Assembly: GCA_963978895.1 (NCBI GenBank)
Contig: OZ022241.1
Location: 17,465,064-17,529,063, forward strand
Source of the DNA: Erpobdella octoculata
Taxonomy: Eukaryota > Annelida > Clitellata > Hirudinida > Erpobdellidae
Direction: 5' to 3'
Length of the DNA: 64,000 nt
Of this stretch, positions 1 through 11,164 are shown one piece after another. Every line of letters begins with the position of its first letter. Position 1 is the stretch's first letter. The notes beneath the pieces were generated by a model. The model made no database searches. It was given only the letters and a program-made list of their open reading frames with translations, and was not told the DNA's origin. The position numbers and the translations under genes were made by a program.

Positions 1-425
1 TCCCCCTTTTTCATTCATTTGCTAGCTGTTCACTGGCAGCATTGCCGTACCAGCTGCTGCTATTTCGACTATTCCGTCTTTAACCCTTGGAGGGCCATGT
101 GGGGTGATGGTGCACATATACTTGTCTTGATAAAGGCATGTGCTAAATGCTAGTAAATAAAAAATTAAAAAAAAAAACTAGACATAATACGCATGTCAGC
201 TCTATTTACTTGAATCAATTCATTTTTTAAACTAGCATTTTCGATAGTAAATGAGTCTGTTCCAACTACCTGACCTTTTTTACCTTCATCCTGTCAACAT
301 AAATGAAGAAAGTAGAAGTTCATATCTTTTTCTAAAACCACTCAGAATATTTAGTTTTTTGTGCCAGCATATAAGCTTTAATTGCCCCTTTTGCTACAGT
401 TTTATGAACCTTATTATAATTATCT

Positions 426-561
426 GGTTATCTTTCACTTTAGCGGTTGGGGCCAATTTTTCAATGAAATAGTCCTATTTTTACCCTAACCCTAATTAGC
501 TAATTATAGCCGAGAATGTATTAATCTTTCACACATCCGGCCGTTAAAGTGAAAGATTACC
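426..561. mobile_element. 136-bp MITE with GGTTATCTTTCACTTTA termini
   Basis: The left end GGTTATCTTTCACTTTA is repeated in inverted form at the right end (TAAAGTGAAAGATTACC). The flanks carry ATTATCT directly outside both ends (419-425 and 562-568), a likely target duplication. The same terminus GGTAATCTTTC is used by the larger nested elements at 20476-22860, so this is a small member of that family. It contains CCCTAACCCTAA and the internal block AATTATAGCCGAGAAT, also present in the larger members. Non-coding. Confidence 0.7.
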
Positions 562-657
562 ATTATCTTAATATCATCACCATATAAATCTCATTAACTC
601 AAGGTTTAAATGTTTAGGCAGTGAAGTGATGATAACTCATAAATAAAAATAGCTCAC

Positions 658-895
658 CAACTTCATGAACCTTTGGGTTATCAGAAAACACAAGAACACT
701 CAAATGACGTCCATTTACTGTGGTGTCTTGATGACCTGTGAGGTTGTAGAGATAAGTAATTTCTGGACACTTCTTGTGAACTTCCTTCATAACACTCAAC
801 ATCTCATCATAATTATGATGTTTATCAAGTACAATTTCAGATGATACCATCAAACCCATGCATACTACAACAACTACGAAAGCGAGAGAAAGCAT
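658..895 (-). CDS. M14 metallocarboxypeptidase, first exon (partial)
   Basis: The ATG at 895 opens a 79-codon exon. Residues 1-19 are a strongly hydrophobic signal peptide (SLAFVVVVVCMGLMVSS). The mature start then follows the N-terminal pattern of M14 carboxypeptidases of the N/E group (CPD, CPE, CPM, CPN): a HNYDEMLSVMKEVHKKCP helix, the YLYNLTG segment, and GRHLSVLVFSDNP with its strand and turn. In the family the next exon brings the MHGNE zinc ligands. Here the frame stops being family-like at HEVG, exactly where the minus strand reads GTTG|GTGAGC, a good splice donor at 657 (phase 1). I found no MHGNE-coding exon in 1-650, so the rest of the gene should lie beyond the left edge. Expected product: a secreted or membrane enzyme that trims C-terminal Lys/Arg. 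The signal peptide and family placement are secure; the subfamily is not. Confidence 0.75.
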
Positions 896-1157
896 TTTTA
901 TTATTATATTATTATAGTATACTAGTTTACTTAACTAGTACCACTCCGTCAGTAGTAGTAAGTAGTAGTATACTGCTCAATCCGTCAATTTTACTACTCA
1001 ATAGTCAATACTAATAATCAAATAGTATTATCAAACATATAGTTTTCTCCTGCGTAAAAACGTGATATCTCTTTAACATGACATAGTGACCTTAATGATG
1101 AACTAGCATGTGTCACCATATAAGCACCATATGTCATCTATCCTTGTGTCGTTAATA

Positions 1158-1448
1158 CTATTGCCACGGCGGTACGCGATCTTTGATTCGCTACATCTTT
1201 ATTAATTTTATTTTTTTACACAAGCTCAGAATTTGTACCATCATATAAAAATATTATTGAGTTTTTTTAAATATTTTGAAATTTTTATGCTACTACCTAG
1301 GATAGGGTTTAGGGGTAGTGATAGGGTTAGGGGTAGGGTTAGGGTTCGGGTTAGGGTTAGGGTTAGAGCTAGGGATAGGGTTAGGGTTAGGGTTAGGGTT
1401 AGTAGCAATTTTACCGATTGCAATCACGTCGAACCGCCGGAGCAATAG
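1158..1448. mobile_element. MITE-like element with internal TTAGGG-type array (family F)
   Basis: Imperfect inverted ends CTATTGCCACGGCGGT and, read backwards from 1448, CTATTGCTCCGGCGGT. Between them are a T-rich stretch, the anchor CTACCTAGGATAGGG and a degenerate (TTAGGG/TAGGGG)n block at 1299-1402. Two more copies with the same order of parts lie at 20829-21964 (interrupted) and 22431-22698, which argues that the telomere-like block belongs to a mobile unit and is not a relic chromosome end. Confidence 0.6.
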
Positions 1449-1956
1449 CAGCGACCATCTGTGTCGCAGTCAGTCGTATCGTAGAGCAGAGATAGGACTT
1501 CATATAAAAATATCTAAAAATAAAACACACAAGCTAAACAAAATTTATAATAAAAACAACTTTATTTTAACTGAAATAAATACTATTTTTAATATTGCTT
1601 CCATAATATATTATGTTTTTTTTTAAAGTAAGCAATAATCAAGTGTTACACAGCCACACATGCATGGGCGGCGATTGTGGGGAGAACGAAGAGACACGTC
1701 CCTCTAATAATTTGGTTGGACAATATAGGCATTGTTCCCCAAGGTTACTAGTACTTAAAAAAAAACTTTTTTTTGAAGTATTTCATAATTAGCCCATGAA
1801 TGTAAAATCATACAGAGCACAAAAATGAAAACAAGTAAAAGTAAAGAAAAGTGCAAATTAAAAAGTAAAGTGGCGAAATAACTTCAGGAAAATTGTTACC
1901 ACCAATTCCTAAAAGTTGCTGATTGAGATATTACCACACTTTTCAAAACAAACTGA

Positions 1957-2455
1957 TCGAGAGCACACCACATATATAACTGGATCAGACTTAGCCCTGC
2001 CAGGATATAGCCCCCGGTAACCATTTTGACACCCTTTATGCTATTCACGAAAAATCTTTAAGAGTGGAAAATTGCCAACTTGCGCAGCTAATACATTCTC
2101 AAATTGACTACATAAGAGAGCGCAACAGTCATTTCATTTGTATGTACTTAATAAGTGCAATTTTTAACATGTTTTATTCGACATCCGAGCTATAACTTAA
2201 AACCTTCTAACCAACGGCTAACGACCTAACATGCCAAACAGTTATTATCAGCCTAAATAATTTAATGTGAGTTTCAACCTGTTATTAAATTTTATTGAAA
2301 GGTTTAAAAATTTATTTTTGCTTAAATTTTAAGTTCGCAAAGATAAAATAGCGGTAGCGAGAGGCTAAGAAAATTATAATTCATTTAGTATCGTAGAGCA
2401 GAGATAGTAGACTAAGCGTAATTTAGTTATATATAGAGATCAGTGAAGCACAACC
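1957..2455. repeat. Degenerate relative of the 6.4 kb TIR element
   Basis: The segment 2411-2452, read on the minus strand, gives CACTGATCTCTATATATAAC and then a degenerate form of the 8845-15238 terminus. A weaker inverted counterpart (ATATAACTGGATCAGACTTAG) lies near 1970-1998. Probably a short, decayed copy of that element. No ORF. Confidence 0.35.
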
Positions 2456-3100
2456 AAACGGGGGAAAAATTACCAAAACAAATGTCAATAAGTACAAAAA
2501 TAAGTTTTCTAAGTTTGAATTTTGAGACAAATTTCAATTTTTAATATTAAAAAATATTGGTATTTGCTAACTTTTGCTTTAAATGTATTGGTTATACCAA
2601 ACCAAGTCCTCTCAGTAAAAGTATTGACAATACCATCCCCAATAACAAAATGTTATTGTTAATAGTGTATTGGTATTTGGCTAATACCAATCTTAACATC
2701 CAGGAGTGGCATCGTTTTAAAAAGTTAGGGGAACAACTTTCGAAAACGAATTTTTTTCTATTTTGTAATCTCAAATATTAAAGTTTGTAACTTGCTTGTA
2801 TTATTAAAATGTGCATTTCTACAACAATCACTCATCAACTATAATTTTATTTGAATCACATTTGTGCATAAATATACGAAACCAAATGTTGCAAAAAAGG
2901 CCATGCCGATATTCAGACAAACTAAAAAGACTAGCGGAAAGTGAGCCCAAATTGACTGCGTCAATCGTCTACTGGTGCACATGCAACAGCGCGCAATTAT
3001 TCAAACGATTTTGGAGCATCATCGTTCTCAGCCATGTCTTTCGTCAACGCAAAGTAGAAAAACTTTGCTCTGGGTGGCATTTGAGGTTTTTATGACCAAC
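2456..3100. other. No recognisable feature
   Basis: AT-rich sequence with short palindromic TTGGTATT/AATACCAA pieces at 2558-2695. Open frames here are short and lack family motifs. Confidence 0.4.
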
Positions 3101-4345
3101 AGAATCCTTAGAAGACGATCAACTACCCCAAAATGTCCTCGAATTTGTTTTGGTAGTTTCGCAATTTAAGAAAAAACGCTTTGTAAATTCCAACAGCTGA
3201 GAAGAACTTCTATTCCGCTTACCATGCAAGCTGTAATTTTTTACGTCTGTCAAATTCTGTATACACTTTAAGGCACGCCTCCTAAGTTTTTCCGAGATTG
3301 CCACTACTGTATCCACTTTGATCAAAGCGGTGCTCTAATTCAGAGACCACCAAGTTGATGGCTTTGAAATAATTTTTTTTTAATTTTTCTCAGGAGTGAA
3401 TTCATGAAGCTCTGCCGGCGTGTCAGTGTGCTGAATTTTTTTGGGCAGCTTTCTTGACTTCTTGAGCGTAGAGCTGAAGGTTGCTTGAGTTGGTATTAGG
3501 CACATTTTTTCTAAAGAAACACGCACCCAAAGCCGATGGAACCTATCGTTTTAACGTAAAGTCAAGAATCTCTTCGTAATATTTTTAAATGCAACTTGTG
3601 TTCCAGCCACTTTTTGTGTTTTTTGCAGCATTCCGAGTTATGTTCTCCCTTCCTCAAGTTGATCATGGAATCTTCTGGCTTTCCTTGCGTTTTCTCCATG
3701 CGCTGTCTCAGCAACTTCATTCAGAGCAACGATTGTAGCATGGCAATTATCTATCATCTTCTGTAGAGCCGTTGCACTTTGTGGAGAAAATAGTTTTTAT
3801 CTGGAAAAAAGAACTCCTTAATCCAAACTCAGTTGAATTTTCCATCTCCTCATTCTCATTGAGTTCTACCAGCACGTTGCTCAAAAGTGTTTTACGCACT
3901 CGGGATTCTTTGAAGAAAACGGCACACTCGTGTGTATATTATAGACTATTGTAGAGTGTCTTAAAGAAAAAAATTCTTGCGTGGCCAGATTCACGCAGTG
4001 GTTGCTGCAGTGATCAAAAGTCGCCCGCCGTTCCTTTTCAAGAAAGCCAGCCTGTTCACCTAAAAAGTTTTCCTTTATATAAGCCGCTCCATCATAGCGC
4101 GGTCCTTGGAGTCCCAACAAAAACAGATTGAAACGCAGTAAAAAAATCCTCAATAAGTCAGACTGTCATTGCCACAGAGGAAGATGGAGCAGCGTAGATC
4201 CCTAGAAATATTTCTTTAGGTTTGTATTAAATTGTCATTTACAAACCTGTTGCAAATGAACAACTAATCCGTTTCGGTGGTATCAGTTGTACCATCACCA
4301 ATTAAGGCGTAGTAGCCATATTTCGACAATTTATCTCATCCAAGA
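3100..4345 (-). pseudogene. hAT-type transposase remnant (DUF4371/ZMYM1-like)
   Basis: Scattered minus-strand frames preserve pieces of the long hAT-like protein family that includes ZMYM1-like proteins with DUF4371. Near 4269-4304 the frame reads IGDGTTDTTETD, matching the family's ADETTD-type strand. Near 3985-4110 it reads GPRYDGAAYIKENF...FDHCSNHCVNL, matching the RGQCYDGA...VHCxxHxLNL segment that follows in intact members. The two blocks are in the expected order on the minus strand. Frames change and stop codons intervene, and no start, BED finger or C-terminal dimerisation block could be joined on. It is inactive. The motif match is by eye; the extent at low coordinates is approximate. 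Confidence 0.5.
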
Positions 4346-4733
4346 AATTACGCTGCAATTGATCACCCATGAGAGATAACATCTCATTTTGACTTTCTGG
4401 ATGGCTAATAGGTTTGGATCGACGCAGCCTTCAGCTAAGGCGTTGTCATATTCAGATCGAAGCTTAAGTAATTGCATGAAGTTTGCAGTTTTTGGTCTCA
4501 TGCTCCATTAGCACATCTTGTTATACTACATCATCACAAGATTATATTTAAAAAAAAACTGGTCAACTGGAGTGGGGAATTTTATGGTCTAAAGTAAAAA
4601 AACCATGACATTGTAAAAGTGGGGGGAAATACGTTGTTGTCCCCCAACTCAACAATAGTGAGTGAAGGAGATATGTTCCCTGTCTCCCCCGGTTGCGACG
4701 CCTATGTTAACATTCCTGTTGTCACCCCAATAA

Positions 4734-4843
4734 TAACTCCGCCTCGCTAATTGCGAGCCAGTCCCAAGCCTTGATAAAGGAGGAGGAACAGTTAAAAGGA
4801 TCAAACTTTGATCCACGACAGGAAGTACTTATGTGCTTCATAC
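4734..4843 (+). repeat. SINE-B (ACTCCGCC family), 5' part
   Basis: First part of a short retroposon seen four times in this window (also 36787-36966, 43389-43557, 43582-43748). It reads AACTCCGCCTCGCTAATTGC and continues through the GATCCACGACAGGAAGTAC block to GTGCTTC, where a hAT element interrupts it. The 3' end (CACTTGGTGTAAAGGACT) resumes at about 5680. Confidence 0.75.
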
Positions 4844-5675
4844 CAGTGATATTCAAGTTAACTGTAACACTAACTGAAATCGGAAAATAATAGAAAAATA
4901 ATGGTCAGTTAAGTGTAATAGTAATAGTAACTGAAATACGGTGAATAACTCTAACTGTAATAGTAACTAAATAATAAATTCAGTTAAATAATACAAAAAA
5001 AATTAATAACTGAAAAATATTTTTAATGTAATTTTTTTTTAATAAATTAATTATTAGATTTATTTTTTTATCTAAAGATAAAAATCGATTTCTTACAAAT
5101 AGTATATATGGTTCTGTTTAGTTATTCGCGGCCTTTTTTTATTATTGATAGTTGGTAGTGCTGTTGCAATCGTCTTCTGATGAATTGTGCCAACCTCCTT
5201 TAAAAAGATTTAAGAGGCTTGCCCAAGAAATTGAAGCTTCCAGTTCTCCGAGCAAGCAATCTAGGCAAGGAAGTTCTGTTGAGGAAAAACTTAATGCTTA
5301 TCTTGGGGCTTCAAAAAGATTAGCTGCTAATCAAATTGGATTAAGTTTCTGGACAGCCTCAGAGACAGTGTATCCTCTATCTAATAACGGCCTTCGCTAA
5401 AGACCTTATCTCTGCACCTGCTTCAGAAGCATATGTGGAGCGCATCTTTTCGGTTTGCAGTGATATGACTGCAGGAAAAAGAGACAGGCTCTCCAAGAAT
5501 CTAGAAACTCGTGTTTTTTTTTTAAATGAACTCGAAGGTTTACAATTTTGTAAATAAATAAATTTTGTTTTGGCTGTGTATAGAATCTACAGTTAACTGT
5601 AACTTTAACTCAAAAATAAATAAGTATAATAGTAACTGAAAAATGTTTGTGGAAAAATAACTTTAACTGAAACTG
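4844..5675 (+). mobile_element. Short hAT-type element inserted in SINE-B
   Basis: It is bounded by CAGTGATATTCAAGTTA and the inverted CAGTTTCAGTTAAAGTTA, with many TAACTGTAAC/TAACTGAAA subterminal motifs at both ends, as hAT elements have. It interrupts SINE-B exactly where copies elsewhere are continuous. It holds the C-terminal end of a transposase at 5152-5557. I could not read a clean 8-bp target duplication, so the outermost bases may be eroded. Confidence 0.6.
5152..5557 (+). pseudogene. hAT transposase C-terminal fragment (dimerisation domain)
   Basis: One frame runs from about 5152 to 5397, with a basic PPLKRFKRLAQEIEA helix and a tail typical of hAT/ZBED-like transposases. A one-base shift near 5395 moves the frame, which continues as AKDLISAPASEAYVERIFSVC, then DMTAGKRDRLSKNLETRVFF and LNELEGLQFCK, ending at 5557. 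The second part is the diagnostic hAT C-terminal dimerisation motif (ApxSexxERxFS..g....krnrLs.en.e..vfL). The BED finger and the DDE catalytic core are absent, so this is a non-functional remnant of the enzyme. Confidence 0.75.
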
Positions 5676-5722
5676 AAAAAAACACTTGGTGTAAAGGACT
5701 AAAAAAATATAATAAAAAAACC
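5676..5722 (+). repeat. SINE-B 3' end, displaced by the hAT insertion
   Basis: AACACTTGGTGTAAAGGACT followed by an A/T-rich tail matches the 3' end of the intact SINE-B copies. It completes the copy begun at 4734. Confidence 0.65.
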
Positions 5723-6562
5723 CCCAATAATAGTTACAAAAAATTACAAATTTACAGCTGAAAAATAATTAATCAAATAAAACTTTAGTGTAAATGAAAC
5801 GAAATTACTCCGACAACGAACCTTAAATTTTTAGACAACGCAATGAGGGTTTGATCACCATATTAAAGCAAATGTGTCCGACAAGGTGACTTTGCCGTAA
5901 ACGTGCATTTGAGTCCGATTGGCGACAGAAATCGTCAGTCGGTCAAATAATAGAAAGGCAGTGTTTGGACTTTTGGAAACGGTACTTTTAAATAAACGTC
6001 ACATTTTTTTGGCTTTTCTAGTTTTTATCTTTTGTTGCTTTCTTTTTCACTCTCTATTTCTCTCTATCTCTCCTCTTTATCTCTCTCGCATTGTATAAAA
6101 AAACTTGTTAACAAATGTCTTTGTTTTAAATTGTTTATATATAACGGGAAAGAAAGAAAAAGAGTAAACAATGAGAACAAGTTTGCTCTTCTACATAAAC
6201 ACCTGTGGTGCCTATGGTGGGAAACGTGATTTTTTTAGTTAAAAAATGATCTAAGCTCACCTATGGCAATACAACCTTAAAAAAATGTCCGGGGGCAATA
6301 CATCCGGACCCCTCATTTAAGGAAAAGGGTGAAAAACAAAAATATTTCCCTTAATATTTAAAAATAATCGCCACCCCTGAACACAGGTACACTTTTGCTG
6401 ACCCAAGTCAACAAACTAAATTTTTTTTAACATGGTTCAAAGTGGTTCAGAAGACTAAATAGCCTGTGTGAGAACCACTACTGGTTAAAAACCAATTTGT
6501 CCAAGTATCACTTTAAAATGTTCAATCGACTCAACAGAAACTACTTCTTCACTCAGCTGGTT
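5723..6562. other. Non-coding, partly LINE 3' flank
   Basis: AT-rich with a CT-rich microsatellite at 6035-6090. From about 6400 to 6562 the minus strand is probably the 3' untranslated region of the adjacent LINE. No gene-like frame. Confidence 0.4.
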
Positions 6563-7770
6563 TCAGGCATTGATGACTCTGCTGCTGAAGAATCTCTGCT
6601 TACATTTCCCCTCCGATTGTTTAAAGATCTTGTGCCTGTGACCCCGTAGTCCTACTCTATTCGCTGTCTGGAAGTATCTTGATGCTGGAATATTTTCTTT
6701 GTTTTTCACCAGCTTGAATGTTTCAATGAAATCTCCTATGCTTTTTCTTATTTCCAACGTTGTTAAACCACACATGGACAGCCTATCCGCGTACTTTAAT
6801 GCTTGAAATCCCTTAATCATTTTTGTTGCTCTTCGCTGAACTTTTTCTAGAATTTCTTTGTCTTTTTTCAAGTGTGGGTTCCATGCTTGGACACAGTATT
6901 TTAGATGAGGCCGAACTAGAGTTTTGTACAGGTTCAAGATAATGTTTTTTTCTCTGCTTACCACAGTTCTTTTGATAAATCCTAGCATTCTGTTTGCCTT
7001 GGCCGCAGCTGTCTGACATTGTCTTGATAGTTTCATGTTTTGGTGGATGATGATTCCCAGGTCCCTCTCTTCTTCTGTTGATTTCAGTTGTTTTCCTCCA
7101 AGTTGGTAGTCAAATTTCTTATTTCTTGCTCCTGCTCCTATGTGCATTACTGCACATTTATCAATATTGAAGAGCATTTGCCAGTCTGTAGACCATTGGA
7201 ATAATTTTGCTAGATCACTTTCTAATATCTTCGTTTTTTCCTTGTTGTTGACTTTTGCACATAGTTTTGTGTAATCTGCAAACTTTGAAATTTTTGAAGC
7301 TATTCCATTGTCAATTTCATCTATGTAAATTATAAACAATAGCGGTCCTAACACTGATCCTTGTGGAACTCCACTTGTTACATCTATCCAACTTGAGACC
7401 GCTTCTTTGATCCTTACTCGTTGTCTTCTTTCTTTCAGCCAGTTGGTAATCCATTTAAGTAATTACCCTTGTATTCCGTATGCATGCAATTTTTTTCTAG
7501 TCTTTTATGAGGTACTTTGTCAAAAGCCTTTGCAAAGTCTAGATAAATTAGATCTATTGAGTTATTTTTATCTAGATTTTTGTAAACATCTTCGAAGAAG
7601 CTTAGAAGGTTAGTTAAGCAGGATCTTTCTTTTACAAAGCCGTGCTGACTGCTTTGTATGGTTTTGCTGCTTTTTAGATGCTCAACTATATTCCGTTTGA
7701 TGATCTTTTCTAACGTTTTGCAAACGATGCATGTTAGACTTACTGGCCTATAATTACTAGTCTTAAACAA
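6563..7770 (-). pseudogene. CR1/Jockey-like LINE reverse transcriptase, broken
   Basis: Two minus-strand frames carry the reverse transcriptase of a non-LTR retrotransposon. From 7770 to 7435 come NYRPVSLTCIVCKTLEKII (fingers), SSQHGFVKERSCLTNLLSF and YLDFAKAFDKVPHKRL, the first catalytic Asp motif. After a frameshift near 7440, the frame ending at 6563 has SVLGPLLFIIYIDEI, the region of the second catalytic motif, and the thumb and C-terminal part (LGIIIHQNMKLS..., YKTLVRPHLKYCVQAWNPHL, KVQRRATKMIKG). In the family the catalytic box is FADDTKL; here it reads FADYTKL, with TAC at 7271-7273 replacing an Asp codon, so the enzyme is dead even apart from the frameshift. The endonuclease and N-terminus are missing (5' truncation). 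The 263-codon frame begins at a GTG inside the domain, not at a true start. Confidence 0.85.
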
Positions 7771-7774
7771 CCGT

Positions 7775-8515
7775 TACGCTCAATTTTGTACTTTTTATTT
7801 AATTTTTTATTATTAATTTTGTTTATTACAACAACACTAACTTTCATATAAAATCGATTTTGATTAGTTTTAATTGATTGTAGGCATTCGCACAGTTAAA
7901 ATCGCATGAAGACGTACGAGTTTGAGTCGAGCCGTTTATATCTCGATAATTCAGGCACCTATATAGTCTTTGGTTACATCAGGAGACTCGTAAAAATGCG
8001 GGCATTCAACGAGACTAATGAATACACTTGGCCACGCCTACTAACCTAGATTTGATCACCACAGACAAACTAACAAACCAACAAACAGAGAGACGAGTGA
8101 AGTTAAATAAAAGCATTTAAAAAGACATTGTTGCAAGCAATATTTTATAAGTATTACAAACCTTTTTTCGCGAGAGTATCCACTGGCCCTTGGACTTTTA
8201 TTGTTCTTTTCATACTTATTTACACAATTTTATCAAATTTATTTAAATAAAAATTCACTACAAATTAATTCAATAAAAATTTAACCTTAGTAGTTTGCCA
8301 TCTTCTGCGCTCTAAAACTAGAAATAGTACAAAGTTCAAAGAAGTAACATTTTAAAAGTGATTTCAGTGATATCAGATAACTATATTATAGATAGTAAAG
8401 TAAAGTAGTGGTTAATTAAGAGTCTTGTTTCTGTTGCTGAAATCTAGAAAACAAACAAAATAAAAAAATAAAAAAGTAAATAAAATTCTAAAATTAAAGT
8501 AAATTCAGTGAATAC
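7775..8515. other. Intergenic, nothing recognised
   Basis: AT-rich sequence between the LINE and the SINE. No motif, repeat partner in this window, or coding frame was found. Confidence 0.4.
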
Positions 8516-8519
8516 ACTA

Positions 8520-8705
8520 TGTTAGCTGAGTTGGTAGGAGTGTTAACCTTAATGTGAGAGTTTCGCGGTTTGACTCCCACTCACTGCCTAGTAGCCCATG
8601 TCAACGGAAAACTTAGCGGGTAAAATCGTTTTCTCCGTGGGGCATGTAAAAGAACAGCGCCGTTGAATTTGAGCAACTATGAAAAAGGCGCTATATAAAT
8701 TATCA
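8520..8705 (+). repeat. SINE-A, tRNA-derived (complete copy)
   Basis: The head GTTAGCTGAGTTGGTAGGAG is an RNA polymerase III A box and GCGGTTTGACTCCCA is the B box, as in tRNA-derived SINEs. A family body follows (GCCCATGTCAACGGAAAAC, CTCCGTGGGGCATGTAAAAG) and the tail GGCGCTATATAAAT. This intact copy is the reference that shows how the copy at 16015-19350 was split by two other elements. Confidence 0.8.
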
Positions 8706-9570
8706 AACGTTTCAAACATTTAAAATAGATATAATTGGACTCCACATTTTAATGCCTTGGCGCCTTGGAGTCCACAATTGTTGGTTTGGACTCCACAAAT
8801 TGGTTGGACTCCGCCCTTAAAATAATGCCTGGTCCGAATAGCTAGTGCAGCACCACTGATCTCTATAATATAACTGGATTGCGCTTAGCCCATTATTGCA
8901 ATAGAAATGTTGTCGCCAGTCTGCCGCCATGTTACCACTCTCAATTACCAATGCAGCCGTCGTGTTTACGTCAATCGTCGCATGATATACGAACAATTAG
9001 GGGGTTTTAATGAAATTTATTTATTTTACTCGAAAATAACAAATTTTATTTGGTTATTCGGTATTTTTCAATTTTTTTAATACAGTCAATATGATAGTTA
9101 TTCGGCAACACACATGAAACGCTTTGCAGATCACGCAACAAAATCGCTCCGCTTTGGTTTAGCAAGTGCATCATAGGTTGTACAAGAAACTGTATTAGGG
9201 AGAGTGGTACCAAATGGTCACACAATTTTAGACTTTTATTCAAATAAATCATACAAAAAAACTATAAAAAATAAAATTTTTGTACATAATGAAAGCAAAA
9301 ACATTCCACTACTGAAAACCGCTCATTAAAACTTTTCATATTATAACAATTTTATAAAAAACGATAAATAACGCAACCTCTTCCAAAATTTCTGGCTGGC
9401 CATTCAGTACAACCTGGTAGTATTGAATGGACACCCCCAAGTACTCAATGGCCACTCATGCAGTTTTTATTATAGAAGACACAATTCTCAACAAATGGTA
9501 AGCCAAAATATTTTATTTCCCAGAAAAATCTTTATTAATGTTAATTAAAAAATAAAGAAATTTTTTTTTG

Positions 9571-10019
9571 TCATTTTATAAAGGCTTGCACCCAGTCTTT
9601 TCCAGCTTGCTTATTCTTCACCCAAGGGATTTCTACACTTTTCCTAGAATGAGGTAGCCTCTTCTTTAGTCTGGTAGCAAATTCATATGCCAGTAAACGG
9701 AGCTTAAGTGTACTCAACCCATAACCCATTTTTGAGGCATGTATTAAATACTCTTTCAACTGAAGCTTTTCTTTTGAATTGAAAACTCTCATCGATGATT
9801 GAGAATAAGCTTTACTTTCAAAACTATCTCCTCTGCGAATTGCATCCAGTCTAGCCTCAGTGATGTTCTACTCACTTGGTGCTTCTCTGCTGCAGATTTA
9901 ACTGGCAAGCAAGCTTTCAAAACATCTTCTACTGCTCTTTCCATGTTTTTTTGGGACCATCCCCCCTTCACAGCTGTAGATAGTCTGTTTCTCATTCTGA
10001 AACATAACCATAACAACAT
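9571..10019 (-). pseudogene. Psq + CENP-B-type HTH domains of a pogo/Tigger-like protein
   Basis: The minus strand encodes KGGWSQKNMERAVEDVLKAC followed by AAEKHQVSRTSLR, a canonical Psq helix-turn-helix (WSxExLxxAlxxVxxGxxSvrxAAxxyxIprsTLr). After a one-base shift near 9845 the frame continues as DAIRRGDSFESKAYSQSS and then MRVFNSKEKLQLKEYLIHAS, MGYGLSTLKLRLLAYEFA and QAGKDWVQAFIK, the CENP-B-type second HTH. This order (Psq, then CENPB) is that of pogo/Tigger/Jerky transposases and the genes derived from them. The frame stops immediately after the second HTH, where intact family members go on into a DDE endonuclease. The protein is therefore truncated to its DNA-binding half, or its partner is the larger ORF upstream. 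Confidence 0.7.
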
Positions 10020-10029
10020 TAAATAGTGA

Positions 10030-11160
10030 TTAATATGTATATGTCTTTAATATATTAAACAATTTCATTATATTACATTAACATTTTGATCAATAATGAA
10101 CCTAAACACATTTATGAAAATTTAAACATTCAGCAATACTGAATAACTATGGTCATTCAGTACGACCTTACAGTGGTCATTTAGGACAAACCGAGATGTA
10201 CGAGCATTTTAGTCTGCTACGAGCAAAATAATAATTTTTGACATCCAAACTTTTGATTAAAATATTAATCAAACATTTCTTTATTTACTAAAAAAATCTT
10301 ACAAAATATAAACTTAAATATTTGATAAGAATAGAATAGTTCTGACCTGACTCGTTTTCACTTTTTCGTGCGAAAAAACAAAAAGCTCTATAAATGCTGA
10401 TATCCAGGAGAATTAAAAAAAAGCTGGCATAATTGGAAGCAAAGCAATTAGATATTTTGTTTTGTAGGTATATGTGTTCGCAACAATTAGTTAAAAATCC
10501 ACCCTTCCAAGTCATCGTATAAAAAAATTACAGACGATTTTCAAAATCGGCCTTAAAATCGGTAAAATAATTAAATATGCCAGCTCTTTTAATCCAATTA
10601 AATGAAAATAACTACAGTTTAAGCTGAATGCTTTATTGTTACTTATTGCATGATATACAAACATTAAAAATTATCAATAAAAAAAATACAAATAAACTGA
10701 TTTATGGAGCCGTTTTTCTTAAAATATACAATATATCAGCTCTTAAATCCCATTTAAATAAAAATAACTCAATCTATAGATGAAAACTACCTAATGCAAA
10801 ATATACATAAGTTAAAATTTGTCTCGCAACATTATATACAGATACAAATAAACTACTTTATTATACCGTTTTTGACTAAATGTGCAAAAAAAATTAAGAT
10901 TATTATGAAAATTGCTTGTTACATACTATTTAATATACATATATTAAAAAGCACACATATAAATCCATAAATAATTTCCAATTTCAACATACAATAAAAA
11001 AAACAAACAGATGAACCACAAAAACACCTAAAAATAACAAATTATTTCCCGCCTTGTGTCCTTTGTCTGTGTGCCTATATCCCTTTTGTTTGGTTATATA
11101 AAGTTTGTATGGTAGGTCCAGTAGTACAATTTCTTTAAAATAATGAATAAGAATTTCAGT
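10030..11160. other. Non-coding spacer within the nested element
   Basis: About 1.1 kb of very AT-rich sequence between the two coding regions of the nested element. It has one CATTCAGTACGACC motif near 10153 resembling the element's subterminal motif. No coding frame with motifs. Confidence 0.45.
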
Positions 11161-11164
11161 TAGA

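Noticed and set aside
9571..10019. Host Psq transcription factor gene
   Set aside because: Frameshifted between the two HTH domains, stops right after the second, and lies inside a TIR element; a transposon remnant is more likely.
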